Part shown: positions 21,741 through 31,591 of the stretch, piece by piece
Layout: each line of letters begins with the position of its first letter
How positions within the stretch are numbered: position 1 is the first letter of the stretch
Source of the DNA: Thermococcus sp. M39
GTDB lineage: Archaea; Methanobacteriota_B; Thermococci; Thermococcales; Thermococcaceae
Reading direction: 5' to 3'
Length of the DNA stretch: 64,000 nucleotides
NCBI RefSeq assembly: GCF_012027325.1
Contig: NZ_SNUG01000001.1
Span: 1 to 64,000 of the forward strand
Made by a program: the position numbers and the translations under genes
Notes under the pieces: generated by a model
Databases searched by the model: none
What the model saw: the letters and a program-made list of their open reading frames with translations, nothing else
What the model was told of the DNA's origin: nothing

Positions 21741-22685
21741 ATGAAAGCCCTATCGAAAATGGAGGTTAGAGTACTTTTGAAACTTAGGGGGGAAAGGAGC
21801 GTAAGTGAGCTGGCTGATGAACTGGGCTTGTCACTCTCTCGAACCTCGGCCCTTGTAGCATCCCTTGAAAGAAAGGGTTTGATAAAGACTGAAAAAAGAG
21901 GCAGGCATAGAATAGTATCGTTAAGTGATGCAAAAGCCGCAGAGCTTTTTAAAAGATTAGTTTCCAAGTTCGGTCATATGCATCTTGAGGAAATCCTGAG
22001 CGGGAAGAATCTCCCCCTTCTTGCAGTTCTCACAACTGCCCCTTTAAGTGCCCATGAGCTCTGCATAAAGAGCAACCTTTCAAGAAGCACTTTCCACCAC
22101 GTAATTAACAAGCTCTCTAATTACGGTATCATTGGGAAGAAAGATGAAAAGTATTTTCTAGTGGAGAGATATAGGTTGTTTCATGAGTTTGCTGAGGAAT
22201 TTTATGAGTTGCAAAATTCTATCAAGGCAAGGGAGTTCTCTGAGGATTCCGCTGTAGTGTGGAGCGGAGTTGGGGAGTTCATTCTATCAACGGAAGAGTA
22301 CAGGGGGAAAGATGTTGGTAACTTTCATCTAACTGGGGTTGAGAGGTTCAGCGATTTTGGGATGGAGCTTATTGGGACTGGGCGATACCACTACTATTAT
22401 TCTGATAAGGCAAAGGAGCTTTCCTTGGAAGAGATTGTTGTGCATGCGCTGCTCATTGATTTTAATCCCAGGACAATTCTATATTCAATCGCCCTCTTGC
22501 TGAGACATAAGGACAAAATAAATCGAAAGAAGCTTTTTAATCTTGGTAGAAAATACGATGTCAGCGTGAGCGAATTGTTGAAATACCTCAAGGGCAAAGA
22601 GGTTAAAAGATACCCCTATCCCTCTATGGAGGAAGTGAGAGAAATCTTCAAAATGTACTTTGGTGAAGGGAAGTGGGTGCAGTAA
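21741..22685 (+). CDS. Two-winged-helix regulator, likely antitoxin of an NTase pair
   Basis: A 314-aa protein. Residues about 5-70 form a MarR-like winged helix (RSVSELADELGLSLSRTSAL), a second HTH follows at about 95-145 (APLSAHELCIKSNLSRSTFH), and the C-terminal 160 residues are of unknown fold. It overlaps the nucleotidyltransferase gene by 13 nt. That order, a DNA-binding protein before an NTase, is like AbiEi-AbiEii type IV toxin-antitoxin pairs, though the sequences differ from the clear AbiE pair at 59839-61384. A plain transcription regulator is the alternative. Confidence 0.65.
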   Translation: MKALSKMEVRVLLKLRGERSVSELADELGLSLSRTSALVASLERKGLIKTEKRGRHRIVSLSDAKAAELFKRLVSKFGHMHLEEILSGKNLPLLAVLTTAPLSAHELCIKSNLSRSTFHHVINKLSNYGIIGKKDEKYFLVERYRLFHEFAEEFYELQNSIKAREFSEDSAVVWSGVGEFILSTEEYRGKDVGNFHLTGVERFSDFGMELIGTGRYHYYYSDKAKELSLEEIVVHALLIDFNPRTILYSIALLLRHKDKINRKKLFNLGRKYDVSVSELLKYLKGKEVKRYPYPSMEEVREIFKMYFGEGKWVQ

Positions 22686-23371
22686 CTAGGGAAATGATAA
22701 TAGCTGAATTTCACCTGCTGGAGGAGAAGGCAAAGCTGCTTAACCTTGAACCAATAAGAGTTTATCTTATCGGCGGCGGGAATATGGCTCTCAGAGGGCT
22801 TAAAAGTGCGACAAAGGATATTGACATCGTGGTAACAAACAGGGGGCAATCTTCTCTTCTGGAGGCTCTTCTGGAAACTCCTGTACCAAAACTTCCAGTC
22901 TATTTGAGGCAGTACCGTTCTCAATGGGACTACGATCTGGGGATGAGTGTTAGATATATTCATCCCTTACATGGATTTAATCTCGATGTTTTCGTGAAGA
23001 GAGTTCTCAACAAGCTGCACCTATCCGGAGACATTGTTTCAAGGGCTGAAGTTCCTGAAGGTTTTGAATCTCACGAGTTCTTTGAAGTTTATCTTGTTTC
23101 AAAAGAGGATATTTTCCTGTTTAAAAGTGTGACTTCGATGGAGAGAGTTAGGGACGTTGAGGATTTGATTGCACTTGTTGAAACCGGGCTGGACTATGAG
23201 ATAGTCATTCAGGAGATTGAGAACCAGCTCTCAAAGGATGAATCACTTAGGCATATAATTCCGTTAATGATGCACCGTGTTGACCTTTTAATGCAACAGA
23301 TTGGAGCTGTAAAAGGACTTATGCATCTCAAAGAATATTTGAGGGAGATATGTGGTGAACTTTATGAGTGA
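22673..23371 (+). CDS. Nucleotidyltransferase-fold protein, putative toxin
   Basis: A 232-aa protein with the polymerase-beta nucleotidyltransferase signature. YLIGGGNMALRGLKSATKDID gives GG..A..G and the D-x-D pair, and HGFNLDVFVKRV supplies the third acidic residue. Proteins of this kind include stand-alone and AbiEii-like NTases that modify RNA or tRNA. The GTG at 22673 follows GGTGAAGG and overlaps the regulator gene; its 3' end overlaps the flippase start at 23364 by 8 nt. Residues 125-232 are helical and unrecognised. The role as toxin is inferred from gene order. Confidence 0.65.
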   Translation: MGAVTREMIIAEFHLLEEKAKLLNLEPIRVYLIGGGNMALRGLKSATKDIDIVVTNRGQSSLLEALLETPVPKLPVYLRQYRSQWDYDLGMSVRYIHPLHGFNLDVFVKRVLNKLHLSGDIVSRAEVPEGFESHEFFEVYLVSKEDIFLFKSVTSMERVRDVEDLIALVETGLDYEIVIQEIENQLSKDESLRHIIPLMMHRVDLLMQQIGAVKGLMHLKEYLREICGELYE

Positions 23372-24893
23372 GACAAGTCAAGCCCTGCAGAAGATTGCAA
23401 GAGGAACGGGGATTGTTTTTGCTGGAATAATAATTTCAATGCTCTTTGGGTTTTTAAGCAGGACAATTATAGCCAGGTATTTTTCCGCTGGGGAGTATGG
23501 TGTTTTTAATCTGGCTTTGACCGTTTTGAGCATCGCTCTTGTAGTAGTTACATTGGGGTTTTCGAATTCTCTTCCTAGAGAAATCGCCTTTTATAAAGAA
23601 AGAGAGCCTTCGAGAGTTAGGGATTTGATTTCAACGGCTTTAATAATTGTAGCAGTGAACAGCATAATTTGGACAATAGTTTTAATTCTTGAAGCAGAGA
23701 ACATTTCCCAAGTTTTCAATGAAGAAAGATTAGTTTACGCTCTAAAAATAGTGGCTTTTGCACTGCCGTTTTCTGCTTTGACTGGAATGATAATTTCAAT
23801 CTCCCAAGGTTTTGGTAGAGTTAGAGAAAAGGTCTATTTTCAGAATATACTTTATCCTATATTGTGGTTAATACTCGTTTTATCTTTGGCTATCTTTAAC
23901 CTTCCGTTTGCTTCCATATTTTATGTTTATCTCTTGGCTCAATCTCTGAAATTTTTTGCTTTATTCTTCGAAGTTTACAGAATTAAACTCTTTGAGCTTA
24001 AGTTTTCTTTTGATTTAAAGCTTGGAAAAGAATTAATTATCTTTTCTCTCCCGCTCATGTTTGTTGGGATACTGAATTTTTTAATGACATGGACGGATAC
24101 GCTGATGCTTGGTTATTATAAATCTTCCAAAGTAGTCGGCCTTTACAATGCTGCTTCTCCTTTAGCAAGACTAATACCCATATTCTTGAATTCAGCTGCG
24201 TTTCTTTATCCTCCTATTGTATCCCGGCTTTATGCTCAGGGCAAGATAAATGAAATGAAAAGGACTTATCAAATTCTCACAAAGTGGATATTTTTGTTAA
24301 CGCTCCCAATCTTCAGCGTGATGTTTCTCTTCCCCGAGGCTACTATATTATTCATTTTTGGAGAAAAATATGTTTCAGCGGCTCCAGCGCTTCAAATTCT
24401 GGCTCTGGGATTCATGTTCCACACTTTTTTGGGTCTTAATGGACTGACTTTAGTTGTCATTGGGCAGCCAAAGCTGAACATGATTGGGGATACGTTTGCA
24501 GTTATTTCCAATGTCGTGCTGAACGTTCTTTTAATACCAAGGTATGGAATAGTTGGAGCGGCTATAGCTACGGCTGTTTCCTATTTTGTTGCTAATGTGT
24601 TTAGGTCTTTTTGGCTTTATCAAAAGACGAAGATTCATCCTTTCAGTTGGAATTATGTAAAGCCTTTAGTTATTAGTTTTGTGCTTTTGGGATTAATTCA
24701 GAGCTTGCACTTGAGAGTATCAAGCATATGGTATGCGATTCCAATTTTAGTTGTATTCTTGGCAGTTTATTTCTTCTTAGTGCTCTTAAGTAGGAGTGTG
24801 GATAAAGAAGATGTTGAGCTGTTTTTAGCGATAGAGAGAAAGTTAGGGATAGATTTAGGAATAATAAAGAAAATTTTAAAGAGATTTGTTTAG
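23364..24893 (+). CDS. Wzx-type polysaccharide flippase
   Basis: A 509-aa membrane protein of the MOP superfamily (RfbX/Wzx type) with about 14 hydrophobic helices. The N-terminus ARGTGIVFAGIIISMLFGF is typical, as are the internal TWTDTLMLGYYKSSKVVGLYN and the C-terminal AAIATAVSYFVANVFRS motifs. It should move lipid-linked glycans across the membrane. The ATG at 23364 follows GGTGA; the GTG at 23352 lies inside the ribosome site. Pieces of related flippases survive at 21651-21690 (5' end) and 46085-46130 (internal), and a second complete one is at 47719. Confidence 0.85.
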   Translation: MSETSQALQKIARGTGIVFAGIIISMLFGFLSRTIIARYFSAGEYGVFNLALTVLSIALVVVTLGFSNSLPREIAFYKEREPSRVRDLISTALIIVAVNSIIWTIVLILEAENISQVFNEERLVYALKIVAFALPFSALTGMIISISQGFGRVREKVYFQNILYPILWLILVLSLAIFNLPFASIFYVYLLAQSLKFFALFFEVYRIKLFELKFSFDLKLGKELIIFSLPLMFVGILNFLMTWTDTLMLGYYKSSKVVGLYNAASPLARLIPIFLNSAAFLYPPIVSRLYAQGKINEMKRTYQILTKWIFLLTLPIFSVMFLFPEATILFIFGEKYVSAAPALQILALGFMFHTFLGLNGLTLVVIGQPKLNMIGDTFAVISNVVLNVLLIPRYGIVGAAIATAVSYFVANVFRSFWLYQKTKIHPFSWNYVKPLVISFVLLGLIQSLHLRVSSIWYAIPILVVFLAVYFFLVLLSRSVDKEDVELFLAIERKLGIDLGIIKKILKRFV

Positions 24894-26332
24894 ATTTTTC
24901 CTTTAAGCTTTAGGTTTTTGATTGCTTTTTTGAGCTTTTCATCTTCTTGTTTTTTCTTATAGTAGCTTGGATCAACGTATTTTGGCTTTCTTTTAGCAAA
25001 TTCTGAGTCTTCTTCAAAAATTTCCATTAAAACTCTCCCGTCCATATCGTTTGGAATTGGCAAGCCGAAGATGTGGAGGATTGTTGGAGCTATGTCGTAT
25101 ATTTTGGCGTTTTCTATTTTGTAGCCTTTTTTAATTCCCGGGCCATAAGCAAGGAAAATACCATCTAACCTGTGATTTCCACGTATATCTTTTGATTCTG
25201 TTATTATTTCTCTATTTCCAATATTTGGATTTATATCCTGTACACCCTCATCAGTAGGTACTATTACTAAATCTGGAAGATTATCCCATAAAGTGGCTCC
25301 TGGATATACTTCTTCTTTTTTGAAAATTTGTATGTTTAGTTTTTTCCCCTTATATTCTAGGTTTCTTATCTTTTCAATAATTTCTTCTCGTATCTTATCA
25401 TATTCATCGGGGTCTACAATTCCATTTGGGTCCCTTCCTTTGACATTTAAGTAAATGTCTCCAAGAACAGCGTATGCAAAGGCTTTTGTGTTGTCCCAAT
25501 CTATGTCCATTTTTTCAAAACTTATAGGCGATGCTTTTTCCTTCAAGCGTTTGGCTATAATATTTGGCAATAATTTGATGAATGCTCTAGCTAGTGGCAA
25601 TAATTTGCCTTTTCTCATAAGAGTAAACAGATTAAATGTTGTTGCCTGTTTGTTGCCTTTCTTTAATTTTAGATAGCCCTCTTTTATAAGAAATTCATTT
25701 ATGTTAAGTGTATATTTAACAGGTCCGAATCCATGATCTGAAACTAAAAAAACTATAGTCTCTTTATCTATCGTGTCGAGTACTTTTTTCAATTTTTTAT
25801 CTATCTTTTTATAATGTTCAAGTAAGACCTTATCATCCCAGTACTTGTGCTGGATTCTATCTGTAGTTACAAATACGATAAACCCAAAATCCCATTCACA
25901 TTTTTTCAGTAGATATGTAAAAGCTAAAAAATGAGTCTCCAACAATTTATCACAACGTTTTAAGTATTCCTCATCTTTAGGACCACCAATTATTTGACCT
26001 TTCTCAAAATCAACATCAAAAATATCTACCTCATATCCATTACAATGCTCATTCAGTTCATTAATGAGATTAGTTGGATACGTGATACGCTCCTTATCCA
26101 AGTAAAGCCAGCCAGCAATCATGCATCCATTAATTTTTTGAGCTACATAGATATTCGGCAAATTAGCTACAATAACACTATGACCAGAATCAGAAAGGAG
26201 ATTCCATATCATTTTTTGCCGTTTGTGCTTAAGGTTATGAGGGACGAATTTGTAGCCGTCTTTTACCATAAATGTAGCGAAACCTAGTTTCTTAGGATTC
26301 TTTCCAGTACTCATGGATTCCCACGCAGGAAT
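24890..26332 (-). pseudogene. Alkaline-phosphatase-superfamily phosphodiesterase, 3' part of a split gene
   Basis: The protein from IPAWESMSTGKNPKKLGF onward is a type I phosphodiesterase/nucleotide pyrophosphatase-like protein, with FLVSDHGFGP (metal Asp-His) and GNHRLDGIFLAYGPG (metal His). The first metal Asp and the nucleophile position just before IPAW are missing. They lie in a fragment 1 kb upstream (27350-27508) that ends PPVT, exactly where this part begins. A glycosyltransferase fragment separates the two parts. The open frame from 26350 reads the first five codons from that fragment (WEDLK). The encoded protein should be inactive. The last 4 nt overlap the flippase stop, convergent. 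Confidence 0.75.
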
Positions 26333-27320
26333 CTTCAAATCTTCCCACAAATTTTATATTTTTCTTATTTTTTATTTTTTCCAAAAGCTCTTTAACATAC
26401 TTTGAACTTGAGTTATAATTACCATAAATCCTTAGCTCCGCTTTATCCTCTGGTACATACATAAAAGCATCAATTAGAACATGAACACCCTTATGCTTGG
26501 CTATCCCACCAACAAATCCAAAAATAATTTTGTCAGTACCCTTATCCTTTTTCTTAAACTCCTTAAATACTTCTAAGTTATATCCATTTTCGGAGTATAT
26601 TACCTTATCTTTCGGAACTCCATATCCTGTGAATACTTCTCTTAAAAATTTTGAAGGAACTATTATTTTATTCACTTTTAGGAGGAGAGATTTCATGTGA
26701 TTTTCTCTTTCTTTAAATTTCTCTGGTGAATTAAAAGCTCTTAAAATAAATTGCAAAGGTTTCTCAGTTAAAGCTTTGGGAATATAGTAGCGATTTAATG
26801 CCCCAGAGAGAGTTTTGGATTGCTTCTTGATCCAGCATGCACTACATTTATTTGGTTCCGAACCTTCGCAAATCGTGTAATCATATCTAAGCAACTGAAT
26901 ATTCGGACACATAAACCAATAATCGTGTAACGTAAGAACACTTGGAATGTTAAATTTTTTGGCGACATTAATTAAAGTAGCGGATAGTCCTATTAAATGC
27001 TCAAAATGAATTATGTCTGGATTTATTTCTTTAAGAAGCCTCCTAAATATTTCTTCAACATTTTTGTTCATGTAAGTGTTTTCAAAAAATAGCAAGTTCC
27101 AAAGTCTTTTTACTTTGTTATTTGGTATTTTTACTTCGTGAATAATGAGACTTTCTCGTTCAAACGAATTTAGGCTGATTCTCTTAACATTATCAAATGC
27201 GGGATAAAATATGTGGACTTCATGCCTTTTAGCTAGCTCTTTCGATAGGTAGTATGTATAAATCTCAGTGCCTGCTCTCTGCTTTGGGGGAAATCCATGA
27301 ACAACTTGAAGGATCCTCAT
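26292..27320 (-). pseudogene. GT4 family glycosyltransferase, truncated C-terminus
   Basis: A glycosyltransferase of the GT-B fold. The N-terminal donor-side glycine motif is in PPKQRAGTEIYTYYLSKEL, the linker has IIVPSKFLREVF, and the C-domain starts GFVGGIAKHKGVHVLIDAF. The authentic sequence stops at KNIKFVGRF. The last 15 or so residues come from the phosphodiesterase gene read out of frame. The E-x7-E motif and final helices, about 60 residues, are missing, so donor binding should fail. ATG follows GGAGGAGT. The whole fragment, with 41 nt of upstream DNA (26333-27361), sits inside the phosphodiesterase gene. Confidence 0.75.
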
Positions 27321-27349
27321 TGTTTACTCCTCCATTTACAACTGACTGG

Positions 27350-27508
27350 CTAAGTGCCTCCAGTTACTGGTGGGACTGTGGATTCCAAAGTTCTATAACC
27401 CCCATTCTCAACTAACTTCTTAATATTGGGGGCTTTTCTTCTTTGATTAGAGGCATTAGGACATCCCAATTTGTCCCATCTAGGCTTACTATTTAGGAGT
27501 TTGTGCAT
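27350..27508 (-). pseudogene. 5' part of the split phosphodiesterase gene, frameshifted
   Basis: An AAGGTGAG site and ATG at 27508 open a 52-codon frame. The middle, in another frame, reads VSLDGTNWDVLMPLIKEEKP, the N-terminal metal-binding D-G of the alkaline phosphatase superfamily. The original frame then resumes as PNIKKLVENGGYRTLEST and VPPVT. Two compensating one-base changes are therefore present. PPVT joins perfectly to IPAWESM at 26332. The rest of the 27321-27587 interval holds only promoters. Confidence 0.7.
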
Positions 27509-27587
27509 TTGAACTCACCTTGTTGATATTTACTTAAACAGATAAGCTTTTTAAGATTTTGGCTTAAAATCAAATAGGGAGCTGATT

Positions 27588-28643
27588 ATGAGTTATCCAA
27601 GAGTTTCAATTATCATTTTAAACTGGAATGGATGGAAAGATACGATTGAGTGTCTAGAATCTATTTATAAAATCACATATCCTAATTATGATATTATTGT
27701 GGTAGATAATGGGTCAAGAGATGATTCTGTTCGGAGGATTAAAGAATATGCTGAAGGCAAAGTTGAGGTTAATTCAAAATTTTTTAAGTATAATCCTGTT
27801 AACAAGCCGATTAAGGTTTTTGAAATTAGTGAAGATGAGGCTAGACAAGGACAGTTCAACAGGCCCTTCTATGAGAAGTATGACGTTAACAGAAGAATGA
27901 TTTTGATTAAAAACAAGGATAATTATGGTTTTGCTGGCGGGAATAATATTGGGATGAGGTTTGCCTTGAGTGTTTTGAATCCAGATTACATTTTGCTCTT
28001 GAATAATGATACTGTTGTAGATCCAAATTTCCTAACTGAATTAGTTAAAGTTGCGGAGAGTGACGATAAGATTGGAATTGTGGGGCCGAAGATTTACTAC
28101 TACGATTATAACGGGAGGAGTGATGTAATAAGCTTTACTGGAGCAGATATAATTCTCTGGAAAGGAATTGAAAAGCGTTATGGGTATGGAGAGATTGACA
28201 ATGGACAATGGGACAAACATATGAGTGTTGATAAGGTTGAGGGCTCTTGTATGGTAATTAAAAGAACAGTTTTTCAAAAAGTTGGGTTTTTAGACGAGAA
28301 CTTTTTTGCCTATTGGGAAGAAACAGATTTATGTTTTAGGGCTAAAAAGAGGGAATTTGAGACAATTTATATTCCAAAAGCAAGAATATGGCATAAAGAA
28401 TCGGCTTCTTTTAAAAAATATGTTATTTCTTCATTAAGGGTCTATTTAATGACCAGAAATATGATATGGTTTATAATGAAAAATGCCACTAAAAGTGAGA
28501 AAATAGCGTTTCTCTTGTATTTTGTCATCATAGGTTTTTGGCGTAATTTAGGGAATTTATTAGTTGTTAATAGGTCTATTGATGCTTCTTTAGCTTTTAT
28601 TAAAGGGACATATCACGGAATAGTAGAATTAATGGATGACTAA
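27588..28643 (+). CDS. GT2 family glycosyltransferase (rhamnosyltransferase-like)
   Basis: A 351-aa GT-A enzyme. SIIILNWNGWKDTIECLESI opens the fold, VDNGSRDDS the nucleotide site, LLNNDTVVDPNFL the DxD-type metal site, and DENFFAYWEETDLCFRAKK the E-D motif typical of rhamnosyl/other hexosyl transferases. A hydrophobic patch near 295-315 could touch the membrane. ATG follows GGGAGC, with CTTTTTAAGA as a possible TATA box at 27547. It converges with the gene at 28629, overlapping by 15 nt. Confidence 0.85.
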   Translation: MSYPRVSIIILNWNGWKDTIECLESIYKITYPNYDIIVVDNGSRDDSVRRIKEYAEGKVEVNSKFFKYNPVNKPIKVFEISEDEARQGQFNRPFYEKYDVNRRMILIKNKDNYGFAGGNNIGMRFALSVLNPDYILLLNNDTVVDPNFLTELVKVAESDDKIGIVGPKIYYYDYNGRSDVISFTGADIILWKGIEKRYGYGEIDNGQWDKHMSVDKVEGSCMVIKRTVFQKVGFLDENFFAYWEETDLCFRAKKREFETIYIPKARIWHKESASFKKYVISSLRVYLMTRNMIWFIMKNATKSEKIAFLLYFVIIGFWRNLGNLLVVNRSIDASLAFIKGTYHGIVELMDD

Positions 28644-29795
28644 GTTTTTTATATAATTTTGAAATTGTTCTCCAATTTTGCCCCAATTATACTTTTTCTC
28701 TGCTAGTTTTCTTGCATTATACCCTAATTTTTTTCTTATCTTTGGGTTCTCGATTAAGTATTCTAGTGCTTCTATGAATTTTTCATTTACACCCTCTACG
28801 ATAATAGCGTGTTTTCCATTAATCGCTTCAATTCCTTCAATTCCTTTCTTGGTTGTAACTATTGGTAAGCCGACTGACATATAATCAAGTATTTTTAAGC
28901 GTGTTCCACTTCCATGAACTAAAGGTACAATTGCAATATGTGCAGTTACTAAAAATGCTCTTAAATCAGTTACGTATCCTAATGCTATAATATTTTTCTT
29001 TTTATTTTTTGATATTCCACTACCTGCTATTAAAAATTTAACATTTTTTAATTTTTCAAATTTAGGGGCTATATATGTTAAGATATAATACAAAGCTTCT
29101 TTATTGAATGAATATAAGAAAGAACCGTGAAATATAATGTTAATACATTTTGGATCTTTTTTTTCAATTTCAGAACTTTTTTTGAATACGTGCACCCCAG
29201 AGGGTATTACAAAAACTTTTTCCGGATTAACTTTATACCTTTTGACAAACTTTTTCTTATCTTTACTGTTTGTACAAATTATATAGTCAGCAAATCTAAC
29301 TGCAAAAACTTCAAAAAATTTTCCAAGATAATGAGCTATGACTTCTTTTAGGTTATTTGAACTTTTGAGCATAGATTCCGCTACTTCTGCCTCCACATTA
29401 TGGGCATCATATATAACTTTAGTATTCTTCTTGTTAAATATATTAAGAAGAAGTTTTGCAGAAAAAATTCCATATGGAAATGAGATTTGTATTATATCAG
29501 GATTTTCCGATTTTAATAACTTGCTTAATGTTATTAGATAGCTTAAATTCATGTCTAAAAATTCTCGGCCTATAGTAGTCCCTAAAAATTTAGTTTTAAA
29601 AAATTTTAAAGTTGAGACATTGGGAAACTCCCCTAGTTTCCCTTTTTCCTCATTATAAAAAATATCTGAAACTAAAATAACAGCATTATCCACAAATTTT
29701 AGGATTTCTTGTGCTAAGTTATGAACCCTAGTCCCTCCCCCACCCTTAGGGTTAGAAAGTATCTCTGTACTAGGAGATATCAGGAATACCTTCAT
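28629..29795 (-). CDS. GT4-like glycosyltransferase
   Basis: A 388-aa GT-B enzyme. The N-terminal glycine loop is NPKGGGGTRVHNLAQEIL, the acceptor side has VIYDAHNVEAEVAESM, and the donor-side end is HGSGTRLKILDYMSVGLPIVTTKKGIEGI. The start is the ATG at 29795 after AAGGTGA, rather than the GTG three codons upstream that lies inside this site. It is the last gene of a minus-strand run of glycan genes that begins at 37209 and uses short spacers or overlaps, so one operon is likely. The sugar is unknown. Confidence 0.85.
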   Translation of the reverse strand: MKVFLISPSTEILSNPKGGGGTRVHNLAQEILKFVDNAVILVSDIFYNEEKGKLGEFPNVSTLKFFKTKFLGTTIGREFLDMNLSYLITLSKLLKSENPDIIQISFPYGIFSAKLLLNIFNKKNTKVIYDAHNVEAEVAESMLKSSNNLKEVIAHYLGKFFEVFAVRFADYIICTNSKDKKKFVKRYKVNPEKVFVIPSGVHVFKKSSEIEKKDPKCINIIFHGSFLYSFNKEALYYILTYIAPKFEKLKNVKFLIAGSGISKNKKKNIIALGYVTDLRAFLVTAHIAIVPLVHGSGTRLKILDYMSVGLPIVTTKKGIEGIEAINGKHAIIVEGVNEKFIEALEYLIENPKIRKKLGYNARKLAEKKYNWGKIGEQFQNYIKNLVIH

Positions 29796-29812
29796 GAATT
29801 TCACCTTAATAA

Positions 29813-30652
29813 CTATTTTTCTCTTACTATTTCAAAAAGGCCAACAATAGTCCCATATAACAATGCAACACCCCAAACCAAATAATAAGGAATGCACTTT
29901 ATACATTTCCTGCACCTAAATGCTTGGAAAATTCCATAAGCCATTATCCCAAAAGGAACAAGCAGTAATTTCCAAGCTTTATGTTTGACCATAGCCCTTG
30001 CATTTCCTTTTCCATACCAAATTCTTTGCTTTACAAAATCCTTAAATGATGCTCGATGATAATGAAAAGCCACTTCTTTTGAGACTCCAAATTTATGTTC
30101 CTTTCCAACCCTACTCCAAAATTCTGTATCTTCAGCAGCATATTTCATAAATGGATCAAAACGATACTTTAAAACAATATTTCGTTTTACAACACACACA
30201 ATAGTTCCAATGTACCTCCTCTCTCCGGGTTCGTTAAATTTGGTTTTTAAATGCATATCCTCACAATATTCCCATATCGTTTTGTTTTTTCTTGGATTTA
30301 TTAATTGTGCGTGTATTGCAACCCAATTATTTTTTTCCATTTCTTCGACCATTCTAATTAGCAGGTTTTCTTTTGGAAGTTCTGTATCTGAGTCTATATA
30401 TGCAATATACTCCCCTTTAGCTTTTTCAGCCCCAAGCTGTCTTGCATATGCCAGACCTTTTCCATTATCTGAATATATTTTATCTGCATATTTTTTTGCT
30501 ATTTCGACCGTTTTATCTGTGGAATTTCCATCAACGACTATTATTTCTAAAACTCCTTTTTGCTTTTTTACTGACCTTAGAGCCCTTTCTATTTCTTTCT
30601 CTCTATTTTTTACACACATAACAACAGAAATTTGTGTTTTTCTGAAATTCAT
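29813..30652 (-). CDS. GT2 glycosyltransferase with C-terminal membrane segment
   Basis: A 279-aa GT-A enzyme with SVVMCVKNREKEIERALRSV, VVDGNSTDKTVEIA and the metal site YIDSDTELPKEN. YAAEDTEFWSRV corresponds to the E-D catalytic region. The C-terminus has a basic Cys-containing piece (RCRKCIKCIPYYLVWG) and a hydrophobic helix that should attach it to the membrane. ATG at 30652 follows GAGTGA. It lies between two other glycan genes with short spacers. Confidence 0.82.
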   Translation of the reverse strand: MNFRKTQISVVMCVKNREKEIERALRSVKKQKGVLEIIVVDGNSTDKTVEIAKKYADKIYSDNGKGLAYARQLGAEKAKGEYIAYIDSDTELPKENLLIRMVEEMEKNNWVAIHAQLINPRKNKTIWEYCEDMHLKTKFNEPGERRYIGTIVCVVKRNIVLKYRFDPFMKYAAEDTEFWSRVGKEHKFGVSKEVAFHYHRASFKDFVKQRIWYGKGNARAMVKHKAWKLLLVPFGIMAYGIFQAFRCRKCIKCIPYYLVWGVALLYGTIVGLFEIVREK

Positions 30653-30663
30653 TGCAATCACTC

Positions 30664-31587
30664 TTATTTTGTTTTATGTAATCTGTTTATTGCTTGTTTT
30701 ATTTTTAATTCTTCAGGTTTCTTGAGTTTCTTATCATTTTCATCAACTACAAGCCAAGGAACTTTTATTAAAGGTTCTATCCTGACTCCATTATAATGAC
30801 CATACACTCTAATTGGAATCAAAGGATGCAATTTTTCTCCAAATGCCTCTCCATGATCTGCAGTGACTACTGTTGTCCCAGGAAGTATATCTATAAGGTT
30901 TTCTACGTAATCTAAGGCTAAACTTAAGTTTTCTTTGTAACCTTTTATTACGTCCTCGAAAGATACAACTCCTGCTTTCATAAGAGACCATATGGTCACA
31001 TCCTGCCAGACACTTTTTCCTTCCAACGTAGCTTTTCTTTGATGTTTTATTCCTGTATCTCCTCTAACTTTTAAGGTTATGAAAGGATAATGTGGTTGCA
31101 TAAAGTGTATTATAAACCTTTTATCAGGATACCTAACCAAAGCGTCCAATGTGTATTCATACATAGTTGATGGTAGGACTGTATTATACTCTTCATTCCA
31201 TCCATCCTTCCAGACTGAAATTATCTTATAAAAGTTTCCTTTCAATAAAAGATCAACATATGGGTTTGCAGTAATATAAACTATGTCATCAAATTTTCCA
31301 TTTCCAAAATTTTCAGTAAGAAATTCAGGTGTTCCAGAACCCCGAGATATCCTATATGTTAATTTGCCCTTCATATTCCTTTTTTCGAATTCTTCCTTGA
31401 AACTGTCATATCTACATGCGTCTAGGATAATCAGGTTATCCCATTCCTCTTCCACTACGAACACACCTGTATTTCGTGGATAAATAATTTTTGCTAAATA
31501 ATATATGAGCACATCTTCCCAAAACTGCTTAGTTCTTAAATTTCTCCAATTTTTTCTAAACCTTATAATCTTTGATTTTATGTCCAT
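30664..31587 (-). CDS. Sulfatase/phosphoglycerol-transferase-like protein
   Basis: A 307-aa protein of the alkaline phosphatase superfamily, sulfatase side. NLIILDACRYDSF gives the first metal Asp, TTVVTADHGEAFGE the Asp-His pair, and GHYNGVRIEPLIKVPWLVV the last His. HFMQPHYPF is another family motif. There is no signal peptide, but the basic N-terminus is followed by a short hydrophobic part. Such archaeal proteins sit in glycan clusters and may add or remove phosphate-linked groups. ATG at 31587 follows GGTGA; the frame open to 31629 has no such site. Confidence 0.75.
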   Translation of the reverse strand: MDIKSKIIRFRKNWRNLRTKQFWEDVLIYYLAKIIYPRNTGVFVVEEEWDNLIILDACRYDSFKEEFEKRNMKGKLTYRISRGSGTPEFLTENFGNGKFDDIVYITANPYVDLLLKGNFYKIISVWKDGWNEEYNTVLPSTMYEYTLDALVRYPDKRFIIHFMQPHYPFITLKVRGDTGIKHQRKATLEGKSVWQDVTIWSLMKAGVVSFEDVIKGYKENLSLALDYVENLIDILPGTTVVTADHGEAFGEKLHPLIPIRVYGHYNGVRIEPLIKVPWLVVDENDKKLKKPEELKIKQAINRLHKTK

Positions 31588-31591
31588 AATA

